DNA from: RGIG1666 sp045595745
GTDB taxonomy: Bacteria > Bacillota > Clostridia > UBA1381 > UBA9506
Direction of reading: 5' to 3'
Length of the DNA stretch: 8,579 nt
Assembly (NCBI GenBank): GCA_045595745.1
Contig: JAZOBB010000026.1
Location: 1-8,579 of the forward strand
The notes beneath the pieces were generated by a model, which saw only the letters and a list, made by a program, of their open reading frames with translations, did no database searches and was not told where the DNA came from. The translations under genes and the position numbers were made by a program. The first letter of the stretch is position 1, and each line of letters starts with the position of its first letter. Positions 6,070 through 8,579 of this stretch are shown piece by piece.

Positions 6070-7440
6070 TTAACTCCACTCTCTGTCGTTTGCCCATTCG
6101 TTATCCCATTCTGTAGTTGGCTCCCATATGCCCGGATATTTTTCGTGCATATGCTGAGCAATCAGCTCTTCGTTAAGCTCATCTATACCAAGACCCGGCT
6201 TGTTCGGAACATTGACGAATCCGTCTTTAAACAGCGGATTATCAATTCCTATCGCCAAATCGTTCCACCACGGGATGTCAACAGAATGAAACTCAACCGC
6301 TAAAACATTCTGAATTGCCGCAGCTGTGTGGATTGCCGCCATACACGCAATCGGACTTTCTGCCATATGTATAGCCATTGCAACGCCGTATTTATCACAC
6401 ATATTGCCAAGCTTTTTCATTTCCATTGCACCGCCGATGGTAAGCATATCGGGATGAACAACCGAAACGCCACCGCTCTTCAACAGCGGCTCGAAGTTTT
6501 CGGCAAGGAAAATATCTTCACCAGTACAAATGGGAACATTACAACTATTTGCAATTTTAACATAATGGTCTGTGTAATGCCACGGAGCAATATCTTCAAT
6601 CCACGCAATGTTATATTTTTCAAGACGTTTTGCAAACATAATACAGTCTTCGATACAAATATGACCGAAATGGTCAATTGCAAGCGGAACCTCGTAGCCG
6701 ATAACGTCTCTTACCTGCTTTACATAATCCTCTAAATAATCCATACCCTTTTGTGTTAAGTGGATACCTGTTGCGTGATGCGGAATTGTAAATACCTCGT
6801 AATTCTTTCCGAGCATCATATCCATATCAATAGAGCCTTTTTGGTGGTTAATCGCTTTCATTGAATATTTTTTAATATCCTCTAAAAAGCCTAAAGGAGC
6901 ATTTAAGCAACCTGGCTCGTCTAACATAAGCTCGATTCCCAAGTCCATTTTAAGAAAAGTAAAGCCCTGCTCCATTCTTGCTTTTAATGCGTGACCCATA
7001 TCTGTTCCTGTATGCTTCCCGTCAACATCAGTATCGCAGTACATTCTTACTTTGTCACGGAATTTACCGCCTAACATCTGCCAGAGCGGAACGCCCCAAG
7101 CTTTGCCTGCCAAATCCCACAAGGCGATTTCTAAACCCGAAACACCGCCGCCCTGACGCGAATGACCGCCGAACTGTTTGATTCTTCTGAACAGCTTGTC
7201 TACGTTACAAGGATTTTTACCAACAAGCCTTGATTTAAGCATTAAAGCATATGTAGCACTCGAGGCATCTCGCACCTCGCCGTATCCGACCAAGCCCTGA
7301 TTGGTATAAACCTTGATTAACGGACAATGCTTAGGTGCACCGTTTATGTTTGCAACCCTTATATCCGTTATTTTAAGCTCTGACGGATTTGAACAAAGAT
7401 TAACATTTTCTGAAATTATTTCTTTAATTGACTGTTTCAT
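6070..7440 (-). CDS. Mandelate racemase/muconate lactonizing enzyme family protein, sugar-acid dehydratase-like
   Basis: 456 residues of the enolase superfamily, cytoplasmic and Mg-dependent. The N-terminal capping domain (about 22-130) includes the specificity loop and GLEIALWDLAGKAWGVPLW (102-120), typical of the MR subgroup. In the barrel are KMD with K164 and D166, metal ligands D256 (IDHFGH), E282 (IED) and E308 (TGED), H358 (IHMAESP) and E383. K164 and H358 are placed as general acid/base residues, as in acid-sugar dehydratases and racemases. The family usually removes water from aldonate or aldarate sugars to give 2-keto-3-deoxy acids. An insert of about 45 residues (170-215) and a tail after 430 make it longer than the usual 380-410. 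The specific substrate is unknown, and the sequence does not clearly match mannonate, galactonate or glucarate dehydratase motifs that I can recall. GAGGTG is 8 bases before ATG, inside the upstream gene; the gap is 3 bases. Confidence 0.92.
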   Translation of the reverse strand: MKQSIKEIISENVNLCSNPSELKITDIRVANINGAPKHCPLIKVYTNQGLVGYGEVRDASSATYALMLKSRLVGKNPCNVDKLFRRIKQFGGHSRQGGGVSGLEIALWDLAGKAWGVPLWQMLGGKFRDKVRMYCDTDVDGKHTGTDMGHALKARMEQGFTFLKMDLGIELMLDEPGCLNAPLGFLEDIKKYSMKAINHQKGSIDMDMMLGKNYEVFTIPHHATGIHLTQKGMDYLEDYVKQVRDVIGYEVPLAIDHFGHICIEDCIMFAKRLEKYNIAWIEDIAPWHYTDHYVKIANSCNVPICTGEDIFLAENFEPLLKSGGVSVVHPDMLTIGGAMEMKKLGNMCDKYGVAMAIHMAESPIACMAAIHTAAAIQNVLAVEFHSVDIPWWNDLAIGIDNPLFKDGFVNVPNKPGLGIDELNEELIAQHMHEKYPGIWEPTTEWDNEWANDREWS

Positions 7441-7443
7441 TTT

Positions 7444-8579
7444 TTACACCTCTATAATAAATTCTTTTTCACCTGATTTTGACAGGTTTATCTGTTTTTT
7501 AATAATCTTGCCCTCTGCTTCAATTTCCACATCATAACTGCCGTAAAAGCCTTTAAAACCAGCCGTTCCGCTATTGTCGGTTGTAAGCTGTTCTTTGGTA
7601 TTCCACTCATTTTTAATTAAGTTTTTTAGTGCATAATATGCAGGCTTTGGTGTCATATCGAATCTGAACAGACCGCCGTAAAAAATATTTTCACCTCGTG
7701 TCATATCGCCCATTGATGCCTTTACTTTTTTGGGGTCGGGGTCACTTACAAAAGCATATCCGTCTGCTAAATTCCAGTAGATAATCTGCTCCATAGCAGG
7801 ATGCGAAAACCATATCGAATACAGTTTTTTTAAAATTTCTGCCTGAATTTCCTCATCCTCGGGGTCATTTGAAAATGCAGGAATTGTTACCTCTGTAATC
7901 TGAAGAGGTTTACCAAACTGTGCATAGGTGTCCATTAAATCATAATGAAACTTAGGGTCGTAATAGGGGCTTGTCGCAAGCCTTGCTTCCTCCTCTTTTT
8001 TATAACACACATGGCACTGCATTCCTATTGCATCAATTCTTGCCCCATTTTTAAGTGCTCTTTCTATAAGCATATAATAAGCACTGCGATTATATTTAAA
8101 GGCATAGCTTTTATCAAATACCTGCCAGTTTGACTCGTTTATGGTTATTTCGTTGTTTTTAAAATATTTTTCTGCAGTTTTAAAGCTCCATTCAACCAAG
8201 TCAGGCTCGTAAAAATAGTTCGACCTTTTTTCAGGTGGAGGAACGCACAACGTCTCGTTTATAACCTCCCAGCAGGGAATGTCGTCTGAATATCTTTCAG
8301 CAATTTCTTTAAATCTTTCTTCAAGAGTTTTTTTATATTCTTCTAAAGACAATTCATCTGTCCACGCAGGTCTCATCAAATCGTAGTTAAGACAATGTGC
8401 TCTCGGCTCGATGCCATTTTCTTTGCAATATTCCATACATAAATCTATTGTTGGTCTGCGATACATTTTTTCGCTGTTTTTATCGTATCTTTTCTGACCT
8501 TTTTTTGGCTCGTTTGCATTCCAGTAAAACGGAAGAGTTGCCATATTAAAAACATCAGAAAATGCCTTGTTGTGCTTTT
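7444..8579 (-). CDS. GH10 family endo-1,4-beta-xylanase-type glycoside hydrolase (5' end outside the window)
   Basis: The reading frame is open to the right edge and codes for HNKAFSDVFN before the ATG at 8544. Those residues fit the GH10 barrel, so 8544 is an internal methionine and the start is missing. About 377 residues are visible. Numbered from the internal Met, the key sites are WNANEP (8-13), RAHCLNYD (48-55), the acid/base E97 in WEVINET, QCH (176-178), the nucleophile E218 in QITEV, and W257 in YWNLADGYAF. Retaining GH10 enzymes cut beta-1,4-xylan and related chains. After the barrel (about 312 on) comes a short beta-rich tail with GFYGSYDVEIE. Seven cysteines in the visible part are unusual for a secreted Firmicutes enzyme and hint at a cytoplasmic enzyme, but any signal peptide lies outside the window. 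It is the first visible gene of the operon. Confidence 0.93.
   Translation of the reverse strand, partial: KHNKAFSDVFNMATLPFYWNANEPKKGQKRYDKNSEKMYRRPTIDLCMEYCKENGIEPRAHCLNYDLMRPAWTDELSLEEYKKTLEERFKEIAERYSDDIPCWEVINETLCVPPPEKRSNYFYEPDLVEWSFKTAEKYFKNNEITINESNWQVFDKSYAFKYNRSAYYMLIERALKNGARIDAIGMQCHVCYKKEEEARLATSPYYDPKFHYDLMDTYAQFGKPLQITEVTIPAFSNDPEDEEIQAEILKKLYSIWFSHPAMEQIIYWNLADGYAFVSDPDPKKVKASMGDMTRGENIFYGGLFRFDMTPKPAYYALKNLIKNEWNTKEQLTTDNSGTAGFKGFYGSYDVEIEAEGKIIKKQINLSKSGEKEFIIEV

Noticed and set aside
6328..6735. A 135-codon plus-strand open frame opposite the MR/MLE gene
   Set aside because: Antisense shadow of the region holding the metal ligands of the dehydratase; no ribosome binding site or recognisable domain.
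8542..8544. ATG at 8544 as the start of the GH10 gene
   Set aside because: The frame stays open to the window edge, and the upstream residues HNKAFSDVFN continue the GH10 barrel; too much of the conserved N-terminal barrel would be missing otherwise.

Overview
The window looks like part of a low-GC Firmicutes (Clostridia-type, probably gut or rumen) chromosome. The reasons are AT-rich codon use, strong AGGAGG-like ribosome binding sites, very tight gene packing, and family types usual in plant-fibre-degrading Clostridia. The organism assignment is inference; there is no rRNA or other marker gene.

All seven genes lie on the minus strand, so transcription runs from the right end to the left. 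In that order they are: a GH10 endo-xylanase-type hydrolase (5' end outside the window), a mandelate racemase/enolase-superfamily sugar-acid dehydratase-like protein, a small UlaG/UPF0173-like metallo-beta-lactamase-fold hydrolase, a short-chain dehydrogenase, a small single-domain cupin, a long (302 aa) RraA/HMG-aldolase-family protein, and a 1013-residue secreted protein with an NlpC/P60 peptidase domain. Gaps are 3, 3, -8, 14, 15 and 15 bases, so this is almost certainly one operon. Its promoter must lie to the right of the window. The likely operon terminator is a 10-bp hairpin with a U-run at about 151-178.

Read together, the middle five genes resemble a catabolic module for an acidic sugar or sugar lactone: lactone hydrolysis (MBL fold), dehydration to a 2-keto-3-deoxy acid (MR/MLE), oxidation (SDR), retro-aldol cleavage or decarboxylation (RraA), and an accessory cupin. 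The GH10 enzyme would supply substrate from xylan-type polymer. It is cysteine-rich in its visible part, which hints at a cytoplasmic enzyme acting on imported oligosaccharides. The exact substrate cannot be read from sequence.

The secreted last gene is the odd member. It has an intact NlpC/P60 domain (C90, H178), a DUF11-like domain, a second NlpC/P60-like domain that has lost its catalytic Cys and His, a bacterial Ig-like domain, and about 340 residues of mostly unassigned C-terminal sequence.

The left 294 bases hold no convincing gene. They contain four inverted repeats in under 180 bases, which together look like a structured, possibly dispersed repeat element overlapping the operon terminator. 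No tRNA, rRNA, CRISPR array or insertion sequence was seen.
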